The notes under the pieces were generated by a model. It was given only the letters and a program-made list of their open reading frames with translations. It made no database searches and was not told the origin of the DNA. DNA of 64,000 nucleotides from Verpa conica (taxonomy: Eukaryota > Ascomycota > Pezizomycetes > Pezizales > Morchellaceae), in the NCBI GenBank assembly GCA_033030425.1, contig JAUFSD010000020.1:1178001-1242000 (forward strand), given 5' to 3'. A program made the position numbers and the translations under genes. This document shows positions 22,446 to 34,063 of the stretch, piece after piece (the first letter of the stretch is position 1; every line of letters begins with the position of its first letter).

Positions 22446-22677
22446 CAATACTATACTCACTTACTCATATCTGCCTGGATAACTCTCTTTATTGGTTGAT
22501 CTGGTCAGCGGTGGCTTACCACGCCCTCCCTATATACTCAAGGCTATTACCGTTCGTAGATCAGAGGGAAATAGAAATTAGACGGGGTTCAACGCTCCGT
22601 TATGAGTCTTATCCATCTCTATAGCTATAGGAGTCCATATGTTCCAGCCTACGAAAATACATTATCCGAGAACCCAC

Positions 22678-23221
22678 CAGGGTTAGGGTTTTGCACCACC
22701 ATGCTCCATAGAAAAAATTCCTGTAAGATAGCCTTCTCAGAATTGTTTTTATGTGGCCCTCTACTAAAGGAAATCGCCGCTTTAATTAGTACATTCCAAA
22801 GCCTTTTTACGGATACTCTCTGGTAGGTGGGTCCCGGTTGCTTGGACTGGTCCCAACAACCTTCAGCTCAAATGACTGTTACTCTTTTTTGACATTCTCA
22901 TACGTTGACAACATTCGTGCATTTACGGTTACTACAGATTTGCGGTGTTGATCCTATAGGTTGTGATTGGTAATTTGTATCTGCAGAATCGGGTTTACCG
23001 GATAGTGGTTAGTAACAGGTACCCGTTCCTCCAGAAAGTCCGTCAGGGCTCTAACTATTCATAGTGTACTACCGGTTTCGGAGTAAACCTTGAATCGCCC
23101 TAGATATACCATACGTCTTGTGTATTCGCGGGGAGATTGAACTTACCCCACCTAGTTCTGAGACCATAATCACTGATCGGTCAGATAAGCGGGAATTACA
23201 GTGTAGAACAACCCTAACCCT
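22678..23221. repeat. Telomere-motif-bounded element (544 bp)
   Basis: Starts CAGGGTTAGGGTTTT at 22678 and ends CAACCCTAACCCT at 23221. The interior shares diverged blocks (a TTGATCCTATAGGTTGTGAT-like stretch followed by TAACCGG/TACCGG) with the elements near 37.7, 42.7 and 24 kb. Non-coding. Confidence 0.6.
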
Positions 23222-23589
23222 CTTATAGCCGAGCACGCTTTGAAAAATGAGACGCTTTCCCGTCAATTTTGGCCTTGAGTTATTATGTTAACTCATAATT
23301 TTACTACATACTACTCTGAGTTGCCACTAAATCGAAGAATACCTCCGGGGGACTCTCATCGGAAGGCGTTACTACCCTCATGAGCTATTCTAAGGCGAGA
23401 AAATCGAACGGTCGAGATAACCGAGTGATACTTCGTGATTCCCTTGTTCCAGTCGCTCTACGACAGGATACCAGCAATAATATAATATCCCAACAGCAGC
23501 GGGGCCTAAAAGTAGAGTCTCTAGAGAATAACTACAGGCAGGGTAATACTTTATTTCTTCATAGGGGGGGAGAACTTGATAAGGATATC

Positions 23590-24395
23590 TACAGCTCCAG
23601 TGGTCTAATGGCTAACTGTCTGTGACTCGGTAAAATCTAATCCTGTAATAAATCCCCTTCCGGGCGCAGGTTCGAACCTGGAGGGAAACCAGGGGGGGAT
23701 GTACTTTATAGGAACCTCTTTTGCTGTAGGTTTTAAATAATATAAATATAAATATAAATATAACTATAGTTTTTTTTTAATTTCTTACACTAGTGGTCGG
23801 TATAGTGATAATATGTGTGATTCAAACCAGATTACACGGTTCGATAGCGGCTGACCCCAATACATGTTGAGTGCTCACTCTACAACAGGGGACCCACTAG
23901 TGCGACCTTGGGATAGAGTTCCAGAAAAATCAACTTAGATCTCTTGAGCCCGAGTGAGTTTTGCTCACTTTTTAATGGTATGTCCTTGTGTATCTCTGGT
24001 TCTGATGCTGCAGGTTGTAGTCAGTAACCGGAAAATTATAAGGCTACGGTATCAAATTTATATAGAGTGACACTTGGGAGCGGGTGATCGTGGGAAACCT
24101 GTCTGCGAAGAGAACTTAGATTTTAAACCTGTACTTGGACATATTTAGTTTCTTCACTACGCACATATTAGAGGGACTGGTCACTTTTAAGGGGAGGGGA
24201 ATAGGAAACATTCCAACATAAATATACCTATAATTTATTTTGCTTGCGGGGGAGCATTGATAGGAAATATCGTACTGACTACGATTCTTGCTATATCCAT
24301 CTTACCGCTTGCTGAGATCACGTGCACGGATGGATAACATAAGGAAGATTAGGCGCAGGGTTATACGGCTCAACCCTAACCCACTTTAATTCCAT
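23590..24395. repeat. Dispersed repeat B, copy 1, with telomere motif at right end
   Basis: Shares ordered blocks with 30190-31245: a tRNA-like start, a microsatellite ATAAATATAAATATAA, AGTGGTCGGTATAG, GCGGCTGACC, GAACCCACT, GGAAATATCGTACTGACTAC and GATTAGGCGCAGGGTT. It ends CAACCCTAACCCAC near 24370, preceded by ATCACGTGCACGG, the same arrangement as the telomere-bounded elements. Confidence 0.7.
23602..23692 (+). other. tRNA-like sequence (pseudo-tRNA or SINE head)
   Basis: It has an A-box-like TGGTCTAATGG and a B-box-like GGTTCGAACC, with CTCCAG near the start able to pair with CTGGAG near the end. The anticodon arm does not fold and the T arm is one base short, so it is not a functional tRNA. 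It sits at the head of dispersed repeat B, which suggests a tRNA-derived repeat. Confidence 0.4.
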
Positions 24396-24489
24396 CCCCT
24401 CACGACAACCTTTGAAGAAATGCGGCAACTCAGTACGCCATATCCCGTGATGAAACAAATTTATATGCCCTTCCCCTCAAGGACCAGTG

Positions 24490-24757
24490 GTAGACTATTG
24501 ATGATGAAAGGAAGGCGAGTTGCTTTGACGTTTTAAATATTAGTTCCATGCACGAGTAGAGTTGCGTGCAGAAGAAAAACGTGGGAGTTGTTAGTTATAG
24601 CACAGCCTGTAACGCGGGAGGAACCAGTGTGGGTTGACTCTAAAGCCGGGTACACAGCCAATCTCAAAGGGCTGAAGGAACCGTGTAACCAATGTAGGAG
24701 GATCCCCATCCAATTGAAGCCCCCGTTAATGTTGAATAAGTGGTAGGTCAAAAGCAA
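24490..24757. repeat. Dispersed repeat A, copy 2
   Basis: Diverged second copy of the 22125-22445 sequence, in the same orientation, with the shared blocks GGAGGAACCAGTGTGGGT and AAGCCGGGTACACAGCCAAT. Confidence 0.75.
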
Positions 24758-26707
24758 TGAAAAGGTTTCACCTAGTCTCATTCCCATCCCCAGGTTTTAT
24801 TGCTGCGCACCACCGTAGGGTCTGGTGTGCCAACAGGTCGGGATCTTTCGGAGGTTTTCGGAGTGTTACTTGGTACTTAGGAGGTTATAAAAAACCTCGA
24901 GCCTCTGTAAAGCCCCCGAGCTTCACGGGCATTGTGCAAGGTTTCCGGGGGTAGCTCCGAAAGATCTCGGGACTTTACTGCTCCAGACCCTACGTTCACG
25001 CAGCAAGCTGCGCCGTAGGCAATGGGCACGAGACAACCTGAGTGCTTGTATGATATGTATCCACTCCTATTCAACGGCATCAACTTACGTAACCTAGGAG
25101 ATAATAGGAAGATTCACTTGAACAGAAACAAGACCCACAAGGCGTGGAGTACTCTATGCACTCCATGAGCGCACGACAAATAAAACCACCTCATAAAAAT
25201 CCCCTGCGTAAATTACTGTTGGGGTTGATCCTGTAGATGGTCAGTCCTTTGTGTTTAATCAACACGCGGTAAAAAATACCTCTGCACCTAGTTCTTCAAG
25301 CAGTCCATTTGTCGTATTCCTAAAACGCTTTGTGGATACGGGTACTGGTATCCGCCCATGACTTGAAACTCTGACCTGTGATGTAAATAATCACCCCTAG
25401 ATACGACACAAAAGAGCTTGCCGGGTACGTAGTTCAGCACTGCATCATTAGAACAACCCTAGCCCATTGAATGTTCTATAAAAATACCGTTCTATCTCTC
25501 TCTTTCCTTTTTCTCTACACACTATAGCTATAATTAATTTATCTCTCTATCTGCCCCATCAATTCCTTACCGGCTACCTTCTGGCTGGATGGGGGGTTAA
25601 CTACACGTGCACGCGAGGTCTGCAACATGCGACTCTAAAACCTTTGACGGAGGAACAGAACGCCACACAACTTACCGCGTCTAACCCTAGCCCACATATA
25701 GCCCATACATTATATTAAATACACACAAGGTTCAAAGCTCCCCTCTTGTAACACAATAAAAAAGAGGAGAGTTTGAGATTGTCTTACCTGGGGAGACACC
25801 AACATCTTCTGTGGCTTGCAACCCACCATAGCTCTCATTCCTCTCCACCGCTATGTAAATGATACTGTATTTACTTTTCTAACACAATGCTTTAATGAGA
25901 AATGAAACGTTTTCCGTTCCAATTTGGCTCTTTTTATGTCCACTACAGCGAAGCTTACTCGTAAAAATATATAGCTAGTAGCTCTGCAGTGAAAACCAAA
26001 CCCTGAGCCAAGCCTTATATCCATAAGCTTAGTAAAGAGCCCCGCTGTCACCTGACCGTACCTGCATACGTTATACCTAATTAGGTAGTATTTCCAATAA
26101 GTAATCCAGCTGGTAGAGTTACTCGAGTGATATTTCAAGACTGTACCTGCTTGCCGTCAGGTTGGTTAACCAGTCGGCTAGAATAATCTGTCTGAGGGCC
26201 TTATTCTCGTTTATCTCTTGGCATGGTTGCCTGAAAAGCCAGCACATCGTGCTAAATACCCAGCCTGGGACAGTTGCCTAGGTACATGTACTTATCTCCA
26301 GAATAGATATCCGATAGATCTCTTTACACTACTCAAACAGTACCTATAACAATTCAGAGAAGCGCGATACTGGTGATCCTCGCTTGGTAAAATCATTCCA
26401 GCAATTCATTTTTTCTATAGATTTGAAGTCCCTATAAACTCTGGTGGAATAAGTGTAGAAATATTGAGATAGTAACTGCATGTAGTCTTCTCCGGCTGAT
26501 GCCTTTCGCGGTTTGGCATATATGCACTGCCGACCTTATATGCAGGGTTAGGGTTGAGCATAAACCAATCTCCACCCAAGGCTGTCTCGGTCCCCTCACT
26601 ACTCCACCTGTCACCACAAATAACTAACATTCTCCCTGGACACAATACCTACTACTCTAAACCAGCCTTATCTGGAATACATTACTTCCATTACTCCTAC
26701 TCAGCAG

Positions 26708-28337
26708 ATGGCTTCATTACCCATAATACAGGGCCTAGCCACACCTCAGGATCTTGTAAGATGTCTCTCTGTACTAACATGACAAGAACTGACTCAGCCA
26801 GATGATCGCTACCGGACTACTCGTTTCTCTTATCTCTACGGTTCTTATAGTATCAAGTAGGAAGCGTCCTCCGATTCACCAGCCAGTACCATGTGGACTC
26901 ACGGTGACTACCAAGAAAGAACGCAGCCCATCCATATCGGTCCGGAACGTACCCGCAGCTACCTGGGACTGGGTCATGAAGCTCTTCCAGAACCCGTTTA
27001 AACCATATAAAGCAAGGCAGAACCAACCAGGTGGGCATCTCCCCAAACAATCACGAGAGAACCAACCAGGCGGACATCTCCCCATACAACCACGGCAGAG
27101 CCAACCAGGCGGGCATCTCCCAATACAACCATGGCAGAACCAAACAGGGGGGCATCTCCCCGAACAACTACGGGAGAACCAACCAGGGGGATATCTCCCC
27201 GAACAACCATGGCAGAACAGGACACCAGAGGAGCGCTCGTTCGATGAGCTACAGAGACTATTGAGCCCCAATCTTCCCGGAGTCTCACCACAGGGTATGT
27301 TATCAGGGGAACGTTTATTTCAAGAGTTGCATGGACAGCCAGGGCCCTCGGTACCAAAGTCATCACGGCAAAGCAGACGGCGGGAGGAACGGGAGAGACA
27401 ATGGGAGGCGCGTGTACGGGTAGAGCGGCAGAGACAACAAGAAGAGCGTTTACTCGAGGAACAGAGACAGCGAGAGGCACTTTTACTTGAAGAACAGAGA
27501 CAGCGAGAGGCACGTTTACTTGAAGAGCAGAGACAAGCTGAACGGCGGAGACAACGGGAGGCACTTTTACGTAAAGAGCAGCGGAGACAATACTATGAAG
27601 CACGATGGAGGCAGTTGGAGAGATACTGCCAGAAATCTGCAAAACTTCTAACTGATGTAGTAACATGGCTTCCTAAGCTACTTTTCTCACTAATCGGGCG
27701 CATTGCACTGGCACTGTGGAATTTCTCCCCTAGACAGTTCTGGATCGTAACAGTTCAGAGGCCAATCATACACAAACTTACTACTCTACAGTCACTACTA
27801 CCACGTCGGACATCTAGATCTCAGAGACCTAAAATATTACCCCCAAAACACATTGACCTCCAAGACTTAGCCACCGGAACCCGTACTCTACTTGAACTCC
27901 TTAGCGAGACCCTGACCGACAACGATGGTGCCAAGAAGGTGCTCGTCGATGCCGCGCTTGCAAATAATTCGGCTATGATGATGCAGCTCAACAGCTATTC
28001 CAAAACCCAATTGCCGGAGGAAGACGACACCTTCCTTCTTGACGCGGCATGTGTGGTATGTTATGCTGAAGTATCGGATACGGTGGTGATGCCATGTAAT
28101 CACTTGGCGATGTGTACTGTAGGTTCTTCATCTCGGTTATATAGAGTGGTGTGCTTACTATACGGTAGTCGTGCTGTGATAAGATGAGGGTGATAGGCAG
28201 TGACTGGGGAATTTTACGAAGAATGAAATGTCCAATTTGCAGGACAGACGTAACGGATAGGGTATGTTACATCCTTGTTGCGATTGAACGTTTGCTGATG
28301 GCACGACTGGTCTTAGATGAAGATATACCGGAGTTGA
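26708..28337 (+). CDS. RING-family gene A: membrane-anchored coiled-coil C3HC4 RING protein
   Basis: Exons 26708-26755, 26802-28118, 28169-28261 and 28317-28337 (introns 46, 50, 55 nt) give about 492 residues. After 16 residues a first intron leads into a membrane segment (ATGLLVSLISTVLIVS). Next come five 13-residue repeats (NQPGGHLPKQSRE type), an Arg/Glu/Gln coiled coil (LLEEQRQREA), a second hydrophobic stretch (KLLFSLIGRIALALWNF), a helical part (TRTLLELLSETL) and a RING. Ligands C-x2-C (CVVC), C-x-H (PCNH), C-x2-C and CPIC follow C3HC4. The third Cys pair is completed only after intron 2 (LAMCT joined to SCCDKM). The last exon encodes MKIYRS. A membrane-bound E3 ubiquitin ligase is the likely role, inferred from the RING. 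A TTAGGG-type motif lies about 160 bp upstream of the start. Confidence 0.75.
27021..27215 (+). repeat. 39-bp coding minisatellite, 5 copies, in gene A
   Basis: Five head-to-tail units of 39 bp begin at 27021, 27060, 27099, 27138 and 27177. Each encodes a 13-residue block with the core QPGGHLP. The unit length is a multiple of three, so copy number can change without breaking the frame. The array is absent from genes C and D. Confidence 0.9.
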
Positions 28338-29084
28338 TGCAAGATACGGGTGTAATCCCAGGTGTTGAAACTTGAAATGATAGTACCCGGGGTTGTAAGA
28401 ACTTGAGATAAATTTCCGAAACCAGACTCGGTAGCTCATTGACCATACTGGTAGCTATGGATGACCCGGTGACACTGTTTTTTCGGTATTTCTTTTGCTA
28501 GACTTTTCGGTAGGATTCACCCGGCCACCTGGATGGGTGGATCGTCAGTAGCGAGACTTCTACTCGTAACGCAGGATGTAGATCCTCCTTCATACCTGGA
28601 AGGACCGATACAAACCATAAACTTTCTAGAAGCACAGCATGTTACCAAAGGTATCTAAGGAGTGACTTAAATGAAACCTGGACTGCAGCCTCTCAGGGTT
28701 AGGGTTTTTACAACCCCTAGCTCCCTAGTCTCAAAATACTGATGAAGTCTTCCCCTGTAGCCCTGCCACTATGTGCAACTACATCAAGGAGCGCCCTAAT
28801 ACCTTCAATACCCCCAACCTAGAAGTTTCCTTGATTCTCTCAGGGCAGAAGCTGCGGTAAGATTCGATAATTAAAACTCAAAATCAATAATATCTCCACT
28901 TTCGCGGTCGAGTAGTATACGACCGGAATAAATCCTATAGTCGCAACTCGTGATTACTGCTTTTTTTATCCAGGTATCAGTACATTCACAGTAGTCTGAC
29001 CACCACTGCTATAGTATCCATATGATTAGCGTTAATTGATCTGTTTCTTCTACGATTTTCAACGAACGCAACACCCAGCGGGCT

Positions 29085-30010
29085 CAGTTTTAGTGTCTTT
29101 TTCTTGTATTTACAAAAATGTTTAGGGAAAACCATCCCTACGTTTAGAGCAACTCATAATTATCTAACTTCATTGGGTTAGATTATGTATTTTTTCATGT
29201 GAATAAAAAAGTCAGTCTCGTAGTATCACTCGGTATACTTCTGAAAAGTATCTTCACTATGATCAATAACCACTTGAATAGTCAGTAACCACTGGAATGA
29301 AATCAACTATCTCCCAAAGGATCGGATCTAAGTGAACCTGTAGCTCTTGAACTTGTACAAAATAAAACATTGATGCCCCACTGCCGCTTATCGAGTGTGC
29401 TACACCGACAAAAAATTCCCACAAATGCGGGGAGGGAGGGTTAACCTACGAAAACAGAGTACTCCGGATTTAATTACGTGAAGCTATTTTTTATGCCGCC
29501 ATGGTGCGTACTACAGTGAAATTTTCACAGAGATTTTCCAAAGATCTGGTAGATAACTTGACGTACTGAGAAAAGTGCAAATACTTGTAACCATCAAGAT
29601 CTGTGAACCTATCCAGCGAGACAGTAGACAAAGTGGTTGTAGAATCTGAGAATAGCAGGAAAGACCTCTAGAGCTTTCAGATACTTCTCATGAGCACTCC
29701 AGACGGCAAATGGGTGAAACCAACTCTACCCGGTGGTCTCCTGGGGCTTAAATCTACAAATAAGAATTCAGTTCCCATTTTGAAGGACACCTGAAAAAAA
29801 AGAGAGAGATGTCACTGCTGCCTCTTTTACATGACTAAGTTTGTGAACTTACCAATACGGTAGGGCGGTTGGTTAAACTTAACCAGACCATTATGAGACA
29901 AATGACGCAAGTGGCGCCGCAGAGCCTCAAAGCTTAGTATTTAGCCACATTCCTCGGCAGTAAGGGACCATCGCAGCAGAAGTGCCAGCGGTTTGTTCTT
30001 GATAGGATAA
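29085..30010. repeat. Dispersed repeat C, copy 1
   Basis: Ordered blocks match 46330-47330: GTGTCTTTTTCTTGTATT, CATTGGGTTAGATT, TATCACTCGGTATACTTC and GCAGAGCCTCAAAGCTTA. Substitutions are frequent, so the duplication is old. Non-coding. Confidence 0.7.
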
Positions 30011-30189
30011 ACGCCGGAAGTATTGGTATTAATTACCTTAAACAGCAAAGACATCGGCGAGGAATGGGGGGGGGGTTGTATGGCTCGTTTAAATAGTTTT
30101 GATATCACGGTTTCTATTCTTCGCTTAAGCATCCGGGCCGAATATTACTAACGTAGGATGAGAACTATAAAGTTATTTTAACAATTGTA

Positions 30190-31245
30190 TAATAAGATAA
30201 CTGTCCCTCCTCTGGTCTTGTGCTCTCGTATGCCGGTTCAAAGGCTATAGCGCATGTACCTGAGCTACCTTTCCAGCCCTTACTACCCTACTAAATACCC
30301 TTCCCGGGCGTAGTTTTGACCGCTGGACAGCCCAAGGGGTGAATATACTGCAAAAAAGCCTCATTTTACTACAAGTCTTATATAAACATAAATAAAACTG
30401 CGGTTTTATTTGTTGCACCAGTGGTCGGAATAGATGATATAATACGCAATATTATGTGGAGGTCTCTTTCGCGTTAGTCCCTACGGTTGGATGGCGGCTG
30501 ACCTCACTATAGGTGGGGTGTTTATTCTATAACAGAGAACCCACTTGTCTGATGTTGGGATGCATTTCTAGGAATATTCAATGCGGTTCCCTTTTTGTTT
30601 TTTTTAGATCCTCCTTTCGCGTAAACAAACACAAAATAGCTGTTTCATACCATCGGCCTAAATATTGTAACAACATTATCTTCTCTTACCTATTTGGGTA
30701 AATGAGGATACCAACGATGTAATACAAAGCCCCTGGTGTGCTCAGTTACCTATTCGGGTAACTCCGTACACATTGAAAACTAAAAGCGGTAACTATAAAA
30801 ATCACAACACCCTTTAGCTCGGCTTTACTCATTCGTTAATGCTGGTATGTCGCTACGTATTGGCCCTGAAGGTTGTAGTTAGTATGATGCTATGGTATTG
30901 GATATATGTAGAGCGACAATTCGGAACGGATTATTGTGGAAAGCCTATGTATCTGTCAAGATGATTGGCATTTATTAGCCCTGTACTCGAATATATTTAA
31001 TTTTTTTGCCATACAGATACTAGAGGGTACTAGACGCTTTGGAGTGGAGAAAATGGATTATTACTACGTAAATACGCCTATGCTTTTCTACCCGTGGGGG
31101 AGTATTAATAAGGAAATATCGTACTGACTACAATTCTTACTATCTCTGTCTTACCGCTTCTCCAGAAGATTGAGATCACGTGTACAGACAGATGAATAAG
31201 ATAAGGGAGATTAGGCGCAGGGTTGTACGGCACAACCTAACCTTC
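30190..31245. repeat. Dispersed repeat B, copy 2
   Basis: Diverged copy of 23590-24395 with the same block order. Its right-end motif has decayed to CACAACCTAACCTTC. The tRNA-like head is replaced by unrelated sequence. Confidence 0.7.
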
Positions 31246-32152
31246 TTCAGTCCCCACTCTCCATCCCCCTCACACGACAGCCAATCTGCTAATTCCTCCC
31301 ACTCCCCAGTACAATGCCTGAACACGATTGAGAAATGGAACGTATTCAAGTCTGGATTTTCGGCCCTGGGTAGCTTTTTTCATTACATTTTTTTACGGTA
31401 CCCCGAGTTTCTTGTACGTGGAACGCTACCTCCGAGGACCCCACGAGAGGCGTTCTGACCTCGATGGGTTAATCTAATGGAAGAAAGCACATTGTGGCCG
31501 TGGCCGAATGATATTATACTGGCCGGTCACTCTATGGCCAGAAACAAGCGAACTATCAGGGGACCTCCCATCCCAGCCTCGCGATTGGATGAGGACTGTC
31601 TTACTACAGGTGGGTTGTTCTATCAACCGGGTACGAGTGGTATAGCCAACACATCATGCTGAGCGTGCAGCTGCTGAGTGCGCAGTCAATGGGAGTTGTT
31701 TAGAGACAGGGACAACGGTGAACCTCCGTTCAGTCTTCCCCCTCCTCGGACACTTCGCTGCACATAATCCCCCGACCTAGCACGACAAGCGCTCTGAACC
31801 AGGCAATCGCTACCCCACTATTCGCTCTCTTGTACCAACATTACTTCTAGGAACGATCCCTCGATACACCAGGCAGTGCCATGTGGCATAGGTTCAACAC
31901 CGGGAAAGAAGTCATCCTATCCATATCGGTCTGAACCATACCCGCGGCTACCTAGACGTAGACCAAGCTCCTCCAAAGTCCTTTCAAATCATACAAAGTG
32001 AGAAGCGACGAGAAAATCACCCACTCGAAGAACCACGGCCGAGCAGCACACCCAAACACCCAAACAAACACGATACGAAAGAGCAGGCGATTGAAGGAAT
32101 ATCCATTTGGAGAAGCATTAGTGGGACTAGTGCTCTCCTGCCCATCCGAGGT

Positions 32153-34063
32153 ATGAGGACACAGTATGGGATTGGAGAAGCGTTCGTTCGAGGAATTACA
32201 GAGGCTATTGACATCCCTCATCTACCGGAAGCATCAGGACCTCGCATACAACCGGAGGAACGTTCACCTGAAAAAGTACAACAGGAGCCAGTGGGGCCCT
32301 ATATCCCACATGTACCAGCGCCGAGTAAGCAATCGGAGGAAAGCTCACCCCAGGATGAATTGCAAAGACCGGTAAACCTTAATCTACCCGGAGAACCCGG
32401 ACAGAGAATATTGCCGGAGGAACCCCAGCCCCAAGGAGCGTGGCAAGGTCAACAGGAGACATGTTTACCTGAGGCGCCACAGGAGGGGATTCTACCGGAG
32501 GAGCTGGGGGAACAGCCGGAGTGCTATGTGTCTAAACAATTACTACAGAGCAGTCGACCGGAGGGACGGGAGAGGCGGTTTGAAGAAGCACAGCAGATAG
32601 AATCGGAAGATCCTGTTCGTGGACAACTCCTGAGAGGACCTGAAGACGAACAGAAACAACCGGAGGTGCCTGTAGAGGAGGAGCAGCAGGGACGAGATAC
32701 GGAAGAGCGGCAGATGCCACGGAAGGTACATTTTCGTGAAGAGGAAAGTGAATTTGAAGAATTACGGAGGAGACGACAGGAGGCGCGCTTGCTGGATGGG
32801 CAGGGATTGTCTGAAGTGGAACGGCAGGGACAAGGGGAGGCGGATTTACCTGTAGCAGAGAGACAATCTGGGGAAACTGTGCTGGGGCAGCAGGAGATAT
32901 ATGCATGTGAAGAGGAAATGGGATTTATAGAATTACGCAAGAGACGACAGGAGGCGCGTTTACCCCGAGATCAGAGACGAGCTGAAGGGGAACGGCAGAA
33001 AAAACGGAGGACGGATCTACGTAATGATCGGAGACGAGCAGAAGCAGAACGGCAGAGACAGCTAGAGGCACGGTTACTTGAAGAACGGAGACAACTTGAA
33101 GCAATTTTGCTTGAAAAATGGAGACAACGGGAATCAGAATGGCAGCGACAACGAGAGGCACGTTTACTGGACTGGAGACAACCCGAAGCGCAACGACAGA
33201 GACGACGGGAGGAGCGTTTGTTTGAAGATTATATACAATTTGAAGTAGAACAAGAGAGACAGCTTCTAGTGCGTTCACGTAAACAGCAGCAGAGAGAACG
33301 TAATGAAGCACGGTGGAAACGATGGAGTGGCTATTGGCAGAAACTAAAAAAATTCCTAAAGGATCCAGTAATCCCGTTGCGCAAGCTACTTATCTCATTC
33401 CTCAAATACTTTGCAGTAGCGCTGTGGATTTGCGCCCCTGGTATATTCTGGCTCTTAATGCATAAGCCAACCATAGAAAAGTTGGCCGCTCTGTGCTCCC
33501 TCATAGGCGACCCAACGCCCAAGTCTCAAGCACTTAAAGCTCTGACCCCGAAAAACAATGACCTCCGGGGCTTATTCGCTGAAACCAATGCCTTACTTGA
33601 ACTACTTCGCGATACGCTATCCAGCGATACTGGCAATCGAAATGTCCTTGTCGATACCTCGCTTGTCGGTGTTGTAGCTATTTCGATACTGGTCAAGATC
33701 TATTCGAACGTGGTTGGCTTCAAGACCATACGACCGAAGAAGAAGGAGAGTTCCTCTCCTGGTACATTGTGTGTAGTGTGCTGTTATGAGGTCTCGGATA
33801 CGCTGTTGAAGCCATGTAACCATTTGGCGCTGTGTGGTGTAGGTTCTTTCCCTGACCTCTGATTGGAAGTGGTATGCTTACTATACGGCAGTCGTGCTGT
33901 GATGAGATGGGGATGAGAGGCACCAAATGGGAGACTCGAAACAGAGTGAAATGCCCGATTTGCAGAGGGCGTGTGAAGGGCAGGGTATGTTCACTACTCT
34001 CCTTTCATGAGTGAATAATAGCTGATGATGGTAATTGTGTAGACAAAGATATACAGGGGTTGA
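32153..34063 (+). CDS. RING-family gene B: long coiled coil, RING intact, 5' end decayed
   Basis: A long exon (32153-33838) is followed by exons 33892-33984 and 34043-34063, at the same splice positions as gene A (introns 53 and 58 nt), giving up to about 599 residues. The Arg/Glu/Gln coiled coil is the longest in the family (about 300 residues), with motifs such as EARLLEERRQLEA. A hydrophobic stretch (LLISFLKYFAVALWICA) and the RING follow: CVVC, PCNH, LALCG joined to SCCDEM, then CPIC. The last exon reads TKIYRG instead of MKIYRS. Compared with gene A, the region before about 32215 has in-frame stops and a one-base shift (ERSFDELQRLL matches another frame), so the membrane-segment exon is lost. 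The open ATG at 32153 may be a substitute start, or the gene may be a recent pseudogene. Confidence 0.6.

Larger units (their letters stand above)
22019..26707. other. Repeat-filled intergenic stretch, no supported gene
   Basis: Holds the telomere-motif-bounded element at 22678-23221, half of two dispersed repeat pairs (22125-22445 and 23590-24395), a second copy of the first pair at 24490-24757, and CCCTA-type motifs near 25450, 25685 and 26545. The motif near 26545 lies about 160 bp upstream of the first RING-family gene. Confidence 0.55.
28338..32152. other. Repeat-filled intergenic stretch and decayed 5' part of gene B
   Basis: No intact gene. Holds a CAGGGTTAGGGTTT motif at 28694, copy 1 of dispersed repeat C (29085-30010) and copy 2 of repeat B (30190-31245). 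From about 31760 the sequence aligns with the start of gene A (CACCAGGCAGTGCCATGTGG, CCATCCATATCGGTC-like blocks) but carries several stops, so the original first exons of gene B are lost. Confidence 0.6.

Noticed and set aside
23602..23692. Functional tRNA gene
   Set aside because: The A and B boxes are present but the anticodon arm does not pair and the T arm is one base short, so it is listed only as tRNA-like.
26998..27666. 222-codon minus-strand frame opposite gene A (and similar Val/Ala-rich or Ser-rich frames opposite genes B, C and D)
   Set aside because: These are mirror frames of Arg/Glu/Gln-rich coiled-coil codons. Their Val-Ser-Ala composition follows from the other strand, and no splice structure or conservation supports them.
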